From positions 124,001-188,000 of the forward strand of contig NZ_CP011503.1 of NCBI RefSeq assembly GCF_001028665.1: DNA of 64,000 bases. Reading direction: 5' to 3'. This DNA is from Burkholderia pyrrocinia. Its GTDB lineage: Bacteria > Pseudomonadota > Gammaproteobacteria > Burkholderiales > Burkholderiaceae. Both the position numbers and the translations under genes were made by a program. Below are positions 1 through 10,228 of this stretch, piece after piece. Under the pieces are notes generated by a model. That model saw nothing but the letters and a program-made list of their open reading frames with translations. It was not told the DNA's origin and made no database searches. Each line of letters opens with the position of its first letter. Positions within the stretch are counted from its first letter, which is position 1.

Positions 1-59
1 GGCAGCCGCTCGCTACGCTCGAACAGCCGTTTGATCGCCGCGCCGGCCACGAGCAAAAG

Positions 60-98
60 AAAACGCCGCCGCCCGGTTTGCCCGGGCGGCGGCGTTTT
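60..98 (-). terminator. Rho-independent terminator after lpdA
   Basis: Two 17-nt arms at 60-76 and 82-98 form a perfect GC-rich hairpin with the 5-nt loop TTTGC. Reading leftward, the stem is followed by a U-rich stretch (complement of 50-63), which suits termination of the aceE-aceF-lpdA transcript. On the + strand it ends in TTTTT, so it may work both ways. Positions 1-59 show no gene. Confidence 0.85.
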
Positions 99-133
99 TC
101 ATGGCCGGCGCAGAACCGGCCGTGCCGGTCGCG

Positions 134-1900
134 TTACTTCTTGCGTTGCGGCGGCAGGTCCGTACAGACGCCTTCGTACAGTTCGGCGGCCATGCCGACC
201 GATTCGCCGAGCGTCGGGTGCGGATGGATCGTCTTGCCGATGTCTTCCGCGTCCGCGCCCATTTCGACGGCGAGGCACACTTCGCTGATCAGGTCGCCCG
301 CGTTCAGGCCGACGATGCCGCCGCCGATCACGCGATGGGTTTCCTCGTCGAAGATCAGCTTCGTGAAGCCTTCGTCGCGGCCGTTCGCGATCGCGCGGCC
401 CGAAGCGGCCCACGGGAACACGGCCTTGCCGTACTTGATGCCTTCGGCCTTGCACTGGTCTTCCGTCTTGCCGGCCCACGCCACTTCCGGATCCGTGTAC
501 GCCACCGACGGGATCTGCAGTGCGTCGAAGTACGCCTTCTCGCCGTGCGCGGCTTCCGCTGCGACGTGGCCTTCATGCACGGCCTTGTGCGCGAGCATCG
601 GCTGGCCGACCACATCGCCGATCGCGAAGATGTGCGGGACGTTCGTGCGCATCTGCTTGTCGACGTCGATGAAGCCGCGATCCGTGACGGCCACGCCGGC
701 CTTGTCGGCGCCGATCTTCTTGCCGTTCGGGCTGCGGCCCACCGCGACGAGCACGAGGTCGTAGCGCTGCGCTTCCGCCGGCGCCTTCTCGCCCTCGAAC
801 TTCACGTAGATGCCGTCTTCCTTCGCTTCCGCGCCGACCGTCTTGGTCTTCAGCATCACGTTGCCGAAGCGCTTCGCGTTGTACTTTTCCCAGACCTTCA
901 CGAGATCGCGGTCCGCGCCCATCATCAGGCCGTCCATCATTTCGACGACGTCGATCTCGGCGCCGAGCGTCGCGTACACCGTCGCCATTTCGAGGCCGAT
1001 GATGCCGCCGCCGATCACGAGCATGCGCTTCGGCAGCTGGCGCAGTTCGAGTGCGCCCGTCGAATCGACGACGCGCGGGTCTTCCGGCATGAACGGCAGC
1101 TTCACGGCCTGCGAGCCCGCGGCGATGATCGCCTGCTTGAACCTGACGACCTTCTTGCCGTTTTCGCCCTGCACTTCCATGTGATACGGATCGACGAATG
1201 CGCCGACGCCCGTGACGACTTCGACCTTGCGCGCCTTCGCCATGCCGGCGAGGCCCGTCGTCAGCTTCTTGACGACACCGCCCTTGAAGTCGCGCAGCTT
1301 GTCGAGATCGACCTGCGGCTTGCCGAACGTGATGCCGTGCGACGCGAGCGCCGCGGCTTCGTCGATGACGAGCGCCGTGTGCAGCAGCGCCTTCGACGGG
1401 ATACAGCCCACGTTCAGGCACACGCCGCCGAGCGTCGAGTAGCGTTCGACGAGCACCGTCTTCATGCCGAGATCGGCTGCGCGGAACGCGGCCGAGTAGC
1501 CGCCGGGGCCGGCGCCGAGCACGAGCATGTCGCATTCGATGTCGACTGCGCCGGCGTAGCTGCCGGCTTGCGGCGCGGGTGCCGGGGCGGCGGCGGCCGG
1601 TGCCGGAGCTGCTGCTGCGGGCTTGACCGGTTCGGGTGCTTTCGCGGGTGCGGCGGCGCCTGCCGCTGCGTCGACGATGGCGATGACGGTGCCTTGCGAG
1701 ACTTTCTCGCCGGCCTTGACCTTGATTTCCTTGACGGTGCCGGCGACGTCGCTGGGCACTTCCATGGAGGCTTTGTCCGATTCGAGCGTGATGAGCGTCT
1801 GCTCTTTTTCGATCACGTCGCCGGGTTTCACATTGACTTCGATGACATCGACGCCGCTGAAATCGCCGATATCCGGAACCTTGACTTCGATGAGACTCAT
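134..1900 (-). CDS. lpdA: Dihydrolipoyl dehydrogenase (E3) of the pyruvate dehydrogenase complex, with its own lipoyl domain
   Basis: A 588-residue flavoprotein that reoxidises dihydrolipoyl groups of the E2 core with NAD+. An N-terminal lipoyl domain (about 1-77) carries the lipoylation site ESDKA with Lys43. An Ala/Pro-rich linker follows (about 78-115). The pyridine-nucleotide-disulfide oxidoreductase part begins with [10 protein letters not shown] near 129 and holds the redox pair [13 protein letters not shown] (Cys161, Cys166). The C-terminal HPHPTLGE motif carries the catalytic His and Glu of the dimer interface. A typical E3 has about 470 residues, so the lipoyl extension is real and occurs in some betaproteobacterial complexes. 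It is the last gene of the aceE-aceF-lpdA cluster, 277 bp after aceF, followed by a terminator. Confidence 0.97.
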   Translation of the reverse strand: MSLIEVKVPDIGDFSGVDVIEVNVKPGDVIEKEQTLITLESDKASMEVPSDVAGTVKEIKVKAGEKVSQGTVIAIVDAAAGAAAPAKAPEPVKPAAAAPAPAAAAPAPAPQAGSYAGAVDIECDMLVLGAGPGGYSAAFRAADLGMKTVLVERYSTLGGVCLNVGCIPSKALLHTALVIDEAAALASHGITFGKPQVDLDKLRDFKGGVVKKLTTGLAGMAKARKVEVVTGVGAFVDPYHMEVQGENGKKVVRFKQAIIAAGSQAVKLPFMPEDPRVVDSTGALELRQLPKRMLVIGGGIIGLEMATVYATLGAEIDVVEMMDGLMMGADRDLVKVWEKYNAKRFGNVMLKTKTVGAEAKEDGIYVKFEGEKAPAEAQRYDLVLVAVGRSPNGKKIGADKAGVAVTDRGFIDVDKQMRTNVPHIFAIGDVVGQPMLAHKAVHEGHVAAEAAHGEKAYFDALQIPSVAYTDPEVAWAGKTEDQCKAEGIKYGKAVFPWAASGRAIANGRDEGFTKLIFDEETHRVIGGGIVGLNAGDLISEVCLAVEMGADAEDIGKTIHPHPTLGESVGMAAELYEGVCTDLPPQRKK

Positions 1901-2032
1901 TACTGTCCCCTTCTTGATTAGCTGCAGACAGAGGGGGAGAAACCCGCGTGAGAACTACGGCCCGACAAAAGAAAGACCGCGACGCTGGGCAGGACCACCT
2001 TTGCCGTCCGCCCAAGGACGCGCCTTCCTTTT

Positions 2033-2067
2033 GGTTACTTTTCTTTGGAAGACAAAGAAAAGTAACC
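2033..2067. repeat. Inverted repeat in the aceF-lpdA gap, probable dispersed intergenic repeat
   Basis: A perfect 15-bp inverted repeat: GGTTACTTTTCTTTG at 2033-2047 and CAAAGAAAAGTAACC at 2053-2067, loop GAAGA. It lies in the 277-bp noncoding gap between aceF and lpdA. From memory, near-identical hairpins of this kind recur between genes in Burkholderia genomes; that is recollection, not a search. It interrupts an otherwise tight operon and may affect the processing or stability of the lpdA message. It has no U-tract, so it is not a standard terminator. Confidence 0.75.
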
Positions 2068-2177
2068 GCCGCCCCGCGCAGGGGCGACGCTGGCAGACCG
2101 TCAAGAAAGCCAGTTCAACGACGAAGCGTGGAAAACAGAAAAGAAACCCACGCCCCCGCGAGAAAACTCCCCGCTCA

Positions 2178-3809
2178 TCAAAGAATGATGCGACGGAAAT
2201 CGCCGAGCAACGCACCGAGATACGCATTGAACCGCGCGGCTTCCGCGCCATCGATCACGCGATGGTCATACGACAGCGACAGCGGCAGCATCAGACGCGG
2301 CACGAACTGCTTGCCGTCCCACACCGGCTTCGTCTGGCCGCGCGACAACCCGAGGATCGCCACTTCCGGCGCGTTGATGATCGGCGTGAAGTTCGTGCCG
2401 CCGATCCCGCCGAGCGACGAGATCGAGAAGCAGCCGCCCTGCATCTGGTCCGGCTTCAGCTTGCCTTCGCGCGCGGCCTTCGACAGGTCGCTCATTTCCT
2501 TCGCGATGTCGACGAGCCCCTTCTTGTCCGCATCGCGGATCACCGGCACGACGAGGCCGTTCGGCGTATCGGCAGCGAAACCGACGTGGAAGTACTGCTT
2601 GAACACGAGGTTGTCGCCGTCGAGGCTCGCGTTGAAGGTCGGGAACTTCTTCAGCGCCGCGACAACCGCCTTGATCACGAACGCGAGCATCGTGAACTTC
2701 ACGCCCGCCTTCTCGTGCTCCTTGTTCAACTGGACGCGCAGCGCCTCGAGATCGGTGATGTCCGCTTCGTCGTTGTTCGTGACGTGCGGGATCATCACCC
2801 AGTTGCGATGCAGGTTCGCGCCCGAGATCTTCTTGATGCGCGACAGCGGTTTCGCCTCGAACGGGCCGAACTTCGAGAAGTCGACCTTCGGCCACGGCAG
2901 CAGGTTCAGCTCGCCGCCGCCTGCCGGTGCGGCCGCTGCCGCGCCCGGTGCTGCGCGCTGGCCGGTCATCACACCCTTCACGAAGCCCGTGACGTCTTCC
3001 TTCGTGATGCGGCCCTTCGGACCCGAACCCTGCACGCGTGCGACTTCGACGCCGAGTTCGCGCGCGAACTTGCGCACCGACGGCGATGCGTGGCTGGCGC
3101 GGTATTCGCCCGACGGCGCTGCGGCCGGTGCGGCGGCGGCAACCGGTGCCGGTGCTGCCTTCGCGGGTGCGGCGGCGGGCGCCGGAGCCGGCGCGGCGGC
3201 GGCCGGAGCCGGTGCGCTCGCCTGCGGTGCGGCAGCCGGCGCGCCTGCGGCTTCGAGCAGCACGATCAGCGTGCCTTCCGACACCGAATCGCCCACCTTC
3301 ACCTTGATGTCCTTCACGACGCCGGCGGCCGGGCTCGGCACGTCCATCGTCGCCTTGTCCGATTCGAGCGTGACGAGCGACTGCTCCTTCTCGACCGTAT
3401 CGCCGACCTTCACGCCGATCTCGATCACCGGGACGTCCTTGTAGTCGCCGATGTCGGGCACCTTCACTTCGAGCGTGCCGCCGGCCGTTGCCGGTGCGGC
3501 CGGTGCCGGCGCTGCCGCCGGAGCCGGGGCTGCTGCCGGCGCTGCCGCGCCGTTCGGCTGTGCGGCTGCGCCGCCGTCGAGCAGGATGATCAGCGTGCCT
3601 TCCGACACGGAATCGCCCACCTTCACCTTCACTTCCTTGACCGTGCCCGCAACCGGGCTCGGGACGTCCATCGTCGCCTTGTCGGACTCGAGCGTGACGA
3701 GCGACTGCTCGGGCTCGACCGTATCGCCCGCCTTCACGAGCACTTCGATGACGGGCACGTCCTTGTAATCGCCGATATCCGGCACCTTCACTTCGATCGC
3801 TTGACTCAT
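2178..3809 (-). CDS. aceF: Dihydrolipoyllysine acetyltransferase (E2) of pyruvate dehydrogenase
   Basis: A 543-residue core subunit that carries acetyl groups on lipoyl-lysine and transfers them to CoA. Two lipoyl domains (about 1-77 and 112-189) each carry [10 protein letters not shown], with lipoyl sites Lys44 and Lys152. Long Ala/Pro linkers separate them. The peripheral-subunit-binding domain reads [15 protein letters not shown] and is followed by [11 protein letters not shown]. The C-terminal catalytic domain ends with the active-site motif [15 protein letters not shown]. The frame is open further upstream, but the Met at 3809 begins the lipoyl domain directly ([15 protein letters not shown]) and is the clear start. 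It follows aceE by 68 bp. Confidence 0.97.
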   Translation of the reverse strand: MSQAIEVKVPDIGDYKDVPVIEVLVKAGDTVEPEQSLVTLESDKATMDVPSPVAGTVKEVKVKVGDSVSEGTLIILLDGGAAAQPNGAAAPAAAPAPAAAPAPAAPATAGGTLEVKVPDIGDYKDVPVIEIGVKVGDTVEKEQSLVTLESDKATMDVPSPAAGVVKDIKVKVGDSVSEGTLIVLLEAAGAPAAAPQASAPAPAAAAPAPAPAAAPAKAAPAPVAAAAPAAAPSGEYRASHASPSVRKFARELGVEVARVQGSGPKGRITKEDVTGFVKGVMTGQRAAPGAAAAAPAGGGELNLLPWPKVDFSKFGPFEAKPLSRIKKISGANLHRNWVMIPHVTNNDEADITDLEALRVQLNKEHEKAGVKFTMLAFVIKAVVAALKKFPTFNASLDGDNLVFKQYFHVGFAADTPNGLVVPVIRDADKKGLVDIAKEMSDLSKAAREGKLKPDQMQGGCFSISSLGGIGGTNFTPIINAPEVAILGLSRGQTKPVWDGKQFVPRLMLPLSLSYDHRVIDGAEAARFNAYLGALLGDFRRIIL

Positions 3810-3877
3810 CTGTTTCTGTCTCCATGGCCGCGCGCGCTCCTCCCGGAAGCGGCGCGCGGCATCACACGGCGTGTGCG

Positions 3878-6574
3878 TTAAACGGTCATCGGGTTGGGCT
3901 TGGACGGATCGAGGTTGTACTTGGCGATCGCGTCCGCGACCACCTTGCGCTCGATCGTGCCTTCGTCGGCCAGCGCGTTGAGCGCGGCGACGGTGACCCA
4001 GTGACGGTCGACCTCGAAGAAGTGGCGCAGGTTCTCGCGCGTGTCCGAACGACCATAGCCGTCGGTGCCCAGCACGACGAAGCGGCGATCGATCTGGCCG
4101 CGGATCTGGTCGACCAGCGCACGAACGTAGTCGGTCGATGCGATGACCGGGCCCTGCGTGTCCTTCAGGCACTTCTGCACGTGCGACAGGCGACGCTCCT
4201 CGGTCGGATGGAGCAGGTTCCAGCGCTCGATTTCGTGGCCTTCGCGCGCGAGCTCGGTGAAGCTCGGCACGCTCCACAGGTCGGCGGCGACGCCCCAGTC
4301 GTTCTTCAACAGGTCGGCGGCAGCGATCACTTCGTTGAAGATCGTGCCCGCGCCGAGCAGCTGGACGCGCGGCGCCTTCTTGTCGGCGTCGGCCTTCCTG
4401 AACGCGTACATGCCCTTGATGATGTCGGCCGCCACTTGCTCGCCCTGCGGGATCGCCGGGTGCTCGTAGTTCTCGTTCATCACCGTGATGTAGTAGTACA
4501 CGTCTTCCTGGTCCTGCACCATGCGGCGCAGGCCGTCCTGGATGATCACAGCCAGTTCATAACCGAAGGTCGGGTCGTAGCTCACGCAGTTCGGCACCGA
4601 TGCCGCCCACAGGAGCGAGTGGCCGTCTTCGTGCTGCAGGCCTTCGCCGTTCAGCGTCGTGCGGCCCGCGGTACCGCCGAGCAGGAACCCGCGCGAACGC
4701 ATGTCGCCCGCGGCCCATGCGAGGTCGCCGATCCGCTGGAAGCCGAACATCGAGTAGAAGATGTAGAACGGCACCATGATCTCGCCGTGCGTCGAGTACG
4801 ACGTCGCCGCCGCGATCCAGTCGCACATGCCGCCCGCTTCGTTGATGCCTTCCTGCAGGATCTGGCCGGTTTCCGATTCCTTGTAGAACATCAGCTGGTC
4901 GGAATCTTCCGGCACGTACTTCTGGCCCTGCTGGTTCCAGATGCCGATCTGGCGGAACAGGCCTTCCATGCCGAACGTGCGCGACTCGTCCGGGACGATC
5001 GGCACGACGCGCTTGCCGAGCGCCTTGTCCTTCAGCAGGATGTTCAGGATCCGCACGAACGCCATCGTCGTCGAGATCTCGCGGCCTTCGCCCGTGCCCT
5101 TCAGCAGCGGCTCGAACGCGTCGAGCGCCGGCACCGGCAGCGAGGTCGCCTTCTCGCGACGCTGCGGCAGGTAGCCGCCGAGATCCATGCGCTGCTTGCG
5201 CATGTATTCGAGTTCCTTCGAGCCTTCGTCGAACTTCAGGTACGGCACGTCGGCGATCTGTTCGTCGGTGATCGGCAGGCGGAACTGGTCACGGAACTTC
5301 TTCAGTTGCTCGACCGGCAGCTTCTTCTGCTGGTGCGTGATGTTCATCGCCTGGCCCGACTCGCCCATCCCGTAGCCCTTGATGGTCTTCGCGAGGATGA
5401 CGGTCGGCGCGTCCTTCGTGTTGCTGGCCTCGTGGAACGCCGCGTAGATCTTGTGCGGATCGTGGCCGCCGCGGTTCAGCGCCCAGATGTCGTCGTCCGA
5501 CCAGTCGGCGACCAGCGCCTTCAGTTCAGGCGTGTTGAAGAAGTGCTCGCGGACGAACGCGCCCGATTCCGACTTGTACGTCTGGTATTCGCCGTCGACG
5601 ACTTCCATCATGCGGCGCATCAGCGCGCCCGTCTTGTCGCGTGCGAACAGCGCATCCCAGCGGCTGCCCCAGATGACCTTGATCACGTTCCAGCCGGCGC
5701 CGCGGAATTCCGATTCCAGTTCCTGGATGATCTTGCCGTTGCCGCGCACCGGGCCGTCGAGACGCTGCAGGTTGCAGTTGATCACGAACACGAGGTTGTC
5801 GAGCTTCTCGCGGCTCGCCATCCCGATCGCGCCGAGCGATTCCGGTTCGTCCGTCTCGCCGTCGCCGAGGAACGCCCACACCTTGCGGCCCTGCGTCTTC
5901 GCGATGCCGCGCGCTTCGATGTACTTCATGAAGCGCGCCTGGTAGATCGCCATGATCGGGCCCAGGCCCATCGACACGGTCGGGAACTGCCAGAAGTCCG
6001 GCATCAGCCACGGGTGCGGATACGACGAGATGCCGTTGCCGCCGACTTCCTGGCGGAAGTTGTCGAGCTGGTTCTCGGTCAGGCGGCCGAGCAGGAACGC
6101 GCGCGAGTACACGCCCGGCGACGAGTGGCCCTGCACGAACACGAGATCGCCGCCGTGGTTCTCGGACGGCGCGTGCCAGAAGTGGTTGTAGCCGACGTCA
6201 TAGAGCGTCGCGGCCGATGCGAACGATGCGATGTGGCCGCCGACGTTCGTGTCCTTGCCCGCGCGCAGCACCATCGCCAGCGCGTTCCAGCGCGTGTACG
6301 AACGGATGCGGTGCTCGAGGTCCTGGTCGCCCGGGATCTTCGCCTGGGCTTCGACCGGGATCGTGTTGATGTACGGGGTATTCGCGGAGAACGGCAGGTG
6401 TTCGCCGTGCATGCGCGCGAACTCGATCTGCTTTTCGATCAGGTAGTGCGCGCGGCCGGTGCCCACGGAGGAGATCACGCCATCGAGCGACTCCAGCCAC
6501 TCGACGGTTTCTTGCGGGTCGTCGTCACGTTCGGCGGCGACATATTTCATCACTTCGTTCGGTACAGCGGACAT
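3878..6574 (-). CDS. aceE: Pyruvate dehydrogenase E1 component, homodimeric type
   Basis: An 898-residue thiamine-diphosphate enzyme that decarboxylates pyruvate and acetylates the lipoyl groups of AceF. The ThDP-binding motif is visible as [14 protein letters not shown], followed about 30 residues later by [13 protein letters not shown]. The length matches the single-chain E1 of gamma- and betaproteobacteria (near 890). The same frame is open far upstream, but that part is antisense to the sensor kinase; the Met at 6574 ([12 protein letters not shown]) is the family start and follows the purine-rich GGAGACGAGA. First gene of the aceE-aceF-lpdA operon, divergent from a kinase gene 273 bp away. 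Likely regulation: the promoter and palindrome described in that gap. Confidence 0.97.
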   Translation of the reverse strand: MSAVPNEVMKYVAAERDDDPQETVEWLESLDGVISSVGTGRAHYLIEKQIEFARMHGEHLPFSANTPYINTIPVEAQAKIPGDQDLEHRIRSYTRWNALAMVLRAGKDTNVGGHIASFASAATLYDVGYNHFWHAPSENHGGDLVFVQGHSSPGVYSRAFLLGRLTENQLDNFRQEVGGNGISSYPHPWLMPDFWQFPTVSMGLGPIMAIYQARFMKYIEARGIAKTQGRKVWAFLGDGETDEPESLGAIGMASREKLDNLVFVINCNLQRLDGPVRGNGKIIQELESEFRGAGWNVIKVIWGSRWDALFARDKTGALMRRMMEVVDGEYQTYKSESGAFVREHFFNTPELKALVADWSDDDIWALNRGGHDPHKIYAAFHEASNTKDAPTVILAKTIKGYGMGESGQAMNITHQQKKLPVEQLKKFRDQFRLPITDEQIADVPYLKFDEGSKELEYMRKQRMDLGGYLPQRREKATSLPVPALDAFEPLLKGTGEGREISTTMAFVRILNILLKDKALGKRVVPIVPDESRTFGMEGLFRQIGIWNQQGQKYVPEDSDQLMFYKESETGQILQEGINEAGGMCDWIAAATSYSTHGEIMVPFYIFYSMFGFQRIGDLAWAAGDMRSRGFLLGGTAGRTTLNGEGLQHEDGHSLLWAASVPNCVSYDPTFGYELAVIIQDGLRRMVQDQEDVYYYITVMNENYEHPAIPQGEQVAADIIKGMYAFRKADADKKAPRVQLLGAGTIFNEVIAAADLLKNDWGVAADLWSVPSFTELAREGHEIERWNLLHPTEERRLSHVQKCLKDTQGPVIASTDYVRALVDQIRGQIDRRFVVLGTDGYGRSDTRENLRHFFEVDRHWVTVAALNALADEGTIERKVVADAIAKYNLDPSKPNPMTV

Positions 6575-6656
6575 TCTCGTCTCCTGGGTCCTGGAATGTG
6601 AGGATCGCTCTCGTGCAGACGACGCGACGCGACCGGCTGCGGGCAAGCTCCAGCGG

Positions 6657-6686
6657 ATTGTAATGAGCGTGCGCGGGCCTGCGCAA
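6657..6686 (-). promoter_or_regulatory. Candidate sigma-70 promoter of aceE
   Basis: On the minus strand TTGCGC (6686-6681) and TACAAT (6662-6657) are separated by 18 bp. Transcription would start near 6650, giving a leader of about 75 nt to the aceE start at 6574. This is the best match in the gap; it has not been mapped. Confidence 0.5.
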
Positions 6687-6699
6687 CAAAATTTTCGAA

Positions 6700-6720
6700 T
6701 TGTGAGATCTTTTCTCGCAA
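6700..6720. promoter_or_regulatory. Operator-like palindrome between aceE and the sensor kinase gene
   Basis: TTGTGAGA (6700-6707) and TCTCGCAA (6713-6720) form an 8-bp dyad with one mismatch and a 5-bp centre. It lies just upstream of the proposed aceE -35 box and about 130 bp from the kinase start. The placement suits a regulator acting on either gene. The binding protein is unknown. Confidence 0.35.
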
Positions 6721-6835
6721 TGCGGAATATTGCTGCGCTGCACCCTTGTTTCGGGGCTCTGCGGCGCGTCCCGGCAGCATAAATCCGTTTCCGTTCAACA
6801 TATGCGGTACAGGTTTTCCATGTATTGCGCTGCGC

Positions 6836-6841
6836 TACAAT
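6836..6841 (+). promoter_or_regulatory. -10 box placed for leaderless transcription of the sensor kinase
   Basis: TACAAT sits 6 bp before the ATG at 6848, so transcription would begin at or next to the start codon. The -35 region (TTTTCC, 6814-6819) is weak. No Shine-Dalgarno sequence precedes the ATG, which fits a leaderless mRNA. Inference from spacing only. Confidence 0.4.
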
Positions 6842-6847
6842 CCTGCC

Positions 6848-9364
6848 ATGTTGACCGATCGGCTTTTCGCACGCTCGGCGCGACCGTCGGGCCCGCCGGC
6901 GGAGTCGCAGCCGTCCCGTTGGCACCACGGACCGTGGTGGTCCAATTCCTATTTGCTGACGCCGCTGCTGTCGATCCTGGTGTTCCTGGTGGTGATGAGC
7001 CTCATCCTGTGGAGCCTCAATCGCCGCGAACAGCAGCAACAGGAAGACACCCTCTTCCGTAACGTCGCGTGGGCGCAGCAGCAGATCCGCCTGTCGATGA
7101 CGGGCGCGCAGGAACAGCTGCAGGCGCTGTCGCGCGATCTCGCGTCGGGCCGCCTCGACCAGAACGCGTTCCAGATGGCCGTCGCGGACGTGATGCAGAC
7201 GCATCCGGAAATCCTCTACCTGAACTGGTACACCGCGCCCGGCGTGCAGCGCTGGCCGACCGTGCATCCGCCGCTGCTCGGCCAGCGGCTCGCGAAGCCC
7301 GGCGACGCGCAGATGCAGGACGCCGTGCGCGGCGCGTACGACGAAGCGCGCAGCACGCGCCGCCAGGCCTATTCGCCGCTGATCTACGACGACTTCGGCA
7401 ACGGCTTCATCACGCTGCAGACGCCCGTGATGCGCGGCGACCGCGAGTATCTCGGCTCGATCGCCGCGGTGTTCTCGGTCGAAGGGATCCTGAAACACGA
7501 CATCCCGCAAGAGCTGTCGTCGAAGTACAAGATCTCGATCACCGACGCGAACAACCGCGAGCTGTCGTCCACGTCGACGCGTCCGCGCCTGCCGCGCGAC
7601 TCGCACTACGACCTGCCGCTCGATCCGCCCGGCCAGGGGCTGACCGTGCGCGTGTACGCGTTCCCGCAGCTCACGAACCTGACCAACAACACGCTCGTGT
7701 GGCTCGTCGCGGGGCTGTCGTGCTTCGTGCTGTGGAGCCTCTGGAGCCTGTGGAAGCACACGCGCCAGCGCTTCGAGGCGCAGCAGGCGCTGTACGCGGA
7801 AGCGTTCTTCCGCCGCGCGATGGAGAACTCGGTGCTGATCGGCATGCGCGTGCTCGACATGCACGGCCGCATCACGCACGTGAACCCGGCGTTCTGCCGG
7901 ATGACCGGCTGGGACGAGAGCGACCTCGTCGGCAAGGTCGCGCCGTTCCCGTACTGGCCGCGCGACGCCTACCCGGAAATGCAGCGCCAGCTCGACATGA
8001 CGCTGCGCGGCAAGGCGCCGAGCTCGGGCTTCGAGCTGCGCGTGCGGCGCAAGAACGGCACGCTGTTCCATGCGCGCCTGTACGTATCGCCGCTGATCGA
8101 CAGCTCTGGCCGCCAGACCGGCTGGATGTCGTCGATGACCGACATCACCGAGCCGAAGCGCGCGCGCGAGGAACTCGCGGCCGCGCACGAGCGCTTCACG
8201 ACGGTGCTCGAAAGCCTCGACGCCGCGGTGTCGGTGCTGGCCGCCGACGAGGCCGAGCTGCTGTTCGCGAACCGCTACTACCGCCACCTGTTCGGCATCC
8301 GCCCGGACGGCCATCTCGAGCTGTCGGGCGGCGGCTTCGACCGCGCGCAGGCATCGTCCGACTCGATCGACATGGTCGACGCGTTCGCGGGCCTGCCGGC
8401 CGCCGCGCTGACGAGCAGCACCGCCGATGCGCAGGAGGTGTACGTCGAGAGCATCCAGAAGTGGTTCGAGGTGCGCCGCCAGTACATCCAGTGGGTGGAC
8501 GGCCACCTCGCGCAGATGCAGATCGCGACCGACATCACGACCCGCAAGAAGGCGCAGGAACTCGCGCACCAGCAGGAAGAGAAGCTGCAGTTCACGAGCC
8601 GATTGATGACGATGGGTGAAATGGCGTCGTCGATTGCTCACGAATTGAATCAGCCGCTCGCCGCGATCAACAACTACTGCTCCGGCACGCTCGCGCTCGT
8701 CAAGAGCGGCCGCGGCACGCCCGAGACGCTGCAGCCCGCGCTGGAAAAGACCGCGCAGCAGGCGCTGCGCGCGGGGATGATCGTCAAGCGGATCCGCGAA
8801 TTCGTGAAGCGCAGCGAGCCGAAGCGCCAGCCGGCGCGCGTCGCGGACATCGTCGCCGACGCGGTCGGGCTCGCCGAAATCGAGGCCAGGAAGCGCAGGA
8901 TCCGGATCGTCACGGAAATCCTCGCAAGAATGCCTATTATTTATGTCGACCCCGTGCTGATCGAGCAGGTGCTGATGAACCTGATGAAGAACGCGGCCGA
9001 GGCGATGGCCGACGTGAAGCCGGCGTCGGCGGACGGCGTGATCCGCGTCGTCGCCGACATCGATGCGGGATTCGTCGACATCCGCGTGATCGACCAGGGT
9101 CCGGGCGTCGACGAAGCAACCGCCGAACGCCTGTTCGAACCGTTTTACAGCACCAAGTCCGATGGCATGGGCATGGGGCTGAACATCTGCCGTTCGATCA
9201 TCGAATCGCATCGGGGGCGTCTGTGGGTGGTCAACAACGTCGAGCCGGATGGCCGCATTTCCGGCGCGACGTTCCACTGCAGCCTGCCCATTGGGGAACC
9301 CGCTGATCTCGGCCAAGGGGGGCGCGAGGCATCGGCATCACATACCGTAACGGGAGAACTATGA
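6848..9364 (+). CDS. Membrane-bound PAS-domain sensor histidine kinase
   Basis: An 838-residue two-component sensor, partner of the overlapping downstream regulator. Transmembrane segments lie at about 36-57 and 279-300 and enclose a periplasmic region of some 220 residues that looks like a Cache-type sensor. Two PAS domains follow (about 318-440, containing VNPAFCRMTGWDESDLVG, and 447-580). The HisKA motif MGEMASSIAHELNQPL carries the phospho-accepting His598, and the HATPase domain has N, G1 and G2 boxes (LMKNAAEAM, DQGPGV, GMGMGLNI). The HELNQPL form is typical of FixL/TodS-like kinases. The ligand cannot be read from sequence, and I see no clear haem-PAS signature. The frame is open from 6746, but the Met at 6848 (MLTDRLFARSA) is better placed relative to the -10 box. 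Confidence 0.9.
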   Translation: MLTDRLFARSARPSGPPAESQPSRWHHGPWWSNSYLLTPLLSILVFLVVMSLILWSLNRREQQQQEDTLFRNVAWAQQQIRLSMTGAQEQLQALSRDLASGRLDQNAFQMAVADVMQTHPEILYLNWYTAPGVQRWPTVHPPLLGQRLAKPGDAQMQDAVRGAYDEARSTRRQAYSPLIYDDFGNGFITLQTPVMRGDREYLGSIAAVFSVEGILKHDIPQELSSKYKISITDANNRELSSTSTRPRLPRDSHYDLPLDPPGQGLTVRVYAFPQLTNLTNNTLVWLVAGLSCFVLWSLWSLWKHTRQRFEAQQALYAEAFFRRAMENSVLIGMRVLDMHGRITHVNPAFCRMTGWDESDLVGKVAPFPYWPRDAYPEMQRQLDMTLRGKAPSSGFELRVRRKNGTLFHARLYVSPLIDSSGRQTGWMSSMTDITEPKRAREELAAAHERFTTVLESLDAAVSVLAADEAELLFANRYYRHLFGIRPDGHLELSGGGFDRAQASSDSIDMVDAFAGLPAAALTSSTADAQEVYVESIQKWFEVRRQYIQWVDGHLAQMQIATDITTRKKAQELAHQQEEKLQFTSRLMTMGEMASSIAHELNQPLAAINNYCSGTLALVKSGRGTPETLQPALEKTAQQALRAGMIVKRIREFVKRSEPKRQPARVADIVADAVGLAEIEARKRRIRIVTEILARMPIIYVDPVLIEQVLMNLMKNAAEAMADVKPASADGVIRVVADIDAGFVDIRVIDQGPGVDEATAERLFEPFYSTKSDGMGMGLNICRSIIESHRGRLWVVNNVEPDGRISGATFHCSLPIGEPADLGQGGREASASHTVTGEL

Positions 9365-9999
9365 ATAGCCCTGTCACCACCACTCAGGAAACCGTCTTTG
9401 TCGTTGACGACGACGAGGCCGTACGGGACTCGCTGCGCTGGCTGCTGGAGGCGAACGGCTATCGCGTGCAATGCTTCTCGAGCGCCGAGCAATTCCTCGA
9501 TGCGTACCAGCCTGCGCAACAGGCCGGACAGATCGCGTGCCTGATCCTCGACGTGCGGATGTCGGGCATGAGCGGTCTCGAACTGCAGGAACGCCTGATC
9601 GCCGACAACGCCGCACTGCCGATCATCTTCGTCACGGGTCACGGCGACGTGCCGATGGCCGTGTCGACGATGAAAAAGGGTGCGATGGACTTTATCGAGA
9701 AACCGTTCGACGAAGCCGAGCTGCGCAAGCTCGTCGAGCGGATGCTCGACAAGGCCCGAAGCGAGAGCAAGAGCGTCCAGGAACAGCGTGCCGCGAGCGA
9801 ACGCCTGTCGAAGCTGACCGCGCGCGAGCAGCAGGTGCTCGAACGGATCATCGCGGGCCGCCTGAACAAGCAGATCGCCGACGACCTCGGCATCAGCATC
9901 AAGACGGTCGAAGCGCACCGCGCGAACATCATGGAAAAGCTCAACGTCAACACGGTGGCCGACCTGCTGCGCCTCGCGCTGTCGAAGAAACAGGCCTGA
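9361..9999 (+). CDS. FixJ/NarL-type response regulator
   Basis: A 212-residue regulator. The receiver domain (about 10-125) has the acidic pocket VVDDDE, the phosphorylation site Asp64 in LILDVRMSGMSG, the switch Thr in FVTGHGD and Lys in EKPFD. A LuxR-type helix-turn-helix (about 145-205) contains LTAREQQVLERIIAG and KTVEAHRANIMEKL. Its ATG overlaps the kinase stop (ATGA at 9361-9364), so the pair is translationally coupled. Targets are unknown. The neighbouring pyruvate dehydrogenase operon, divergent from this pair, is a natural candidate but this is only inference from position. Confidence 0.92.
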   Translation: MNSPVTTTQETVFVVDDDEAVRDSLRWLLEANGYRVQCFSSAEQFLDAYQPAQQAGQIACLILDVRMSGMSGLELQERLIADNAALPIIFVTGHGDVPMAVSTMKKGAMDFIEKPFDEAELRKLVERMLDKARSESKSVQEQRAASERLSKLTAREQQVLERIIAGRLNKQIADDLGISIKTVEAHRANIMEKLNVNTVADLLRLALSKKQA

Positions 10000-10152
10000 G
10001 CGTTCGCTGGCCGCGGCGGCACTGCCCGCCCGGCCCGGCCGCCCCGCGCGATGCGGCCCACTCGCGCGGCGGCGGCCTCTCCTCCCGGCGCGCGAGCGCC
10101 GCGGTCATGACGCTTCCTGCTGATTCGCTGTCGGACGGCAGCAGGCGAACGG

Positions 10153-10158
10153 TATAAT
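10153..10158 (+). promoter_or_regulatory. -10 box of a probable folD promoter
   Basis: A consensus TATAAT lies 70 bp before the folD start, within a 229-bp gap. No strong -35 hexamer is visible at 16-18 bp, so the promoter is only partly supported. Confidence 0.4.
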
Positions 10159-10228
10159 TGCGTGCTTTGCTGCGGCGCTTCAGGTGCCGTACGCCCGCAT
10201 TCCAACTTCCCGGCAGGACCCACCAACC

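Noticed and set aside
101..1921. 606-codon + strand open frame opposite lpdA
   Set aside because: Arg/Ala/Asp-rich translation without any domain, exactly antisense to lpdA; a typical by-product of high-GC codon use. The same applies to long frames opposite aceE (3824-6601), hrpA (28001-32233), hutU and glnA.
6575..9316. Continuation of the aceE frame far upstream, suggesting a 1812-residue fusion protein
   Set aside because: The extra part is antisense to the sensor kinase and shows no protein-like pattern; aceE begins at 6574 with the family N-terminus.
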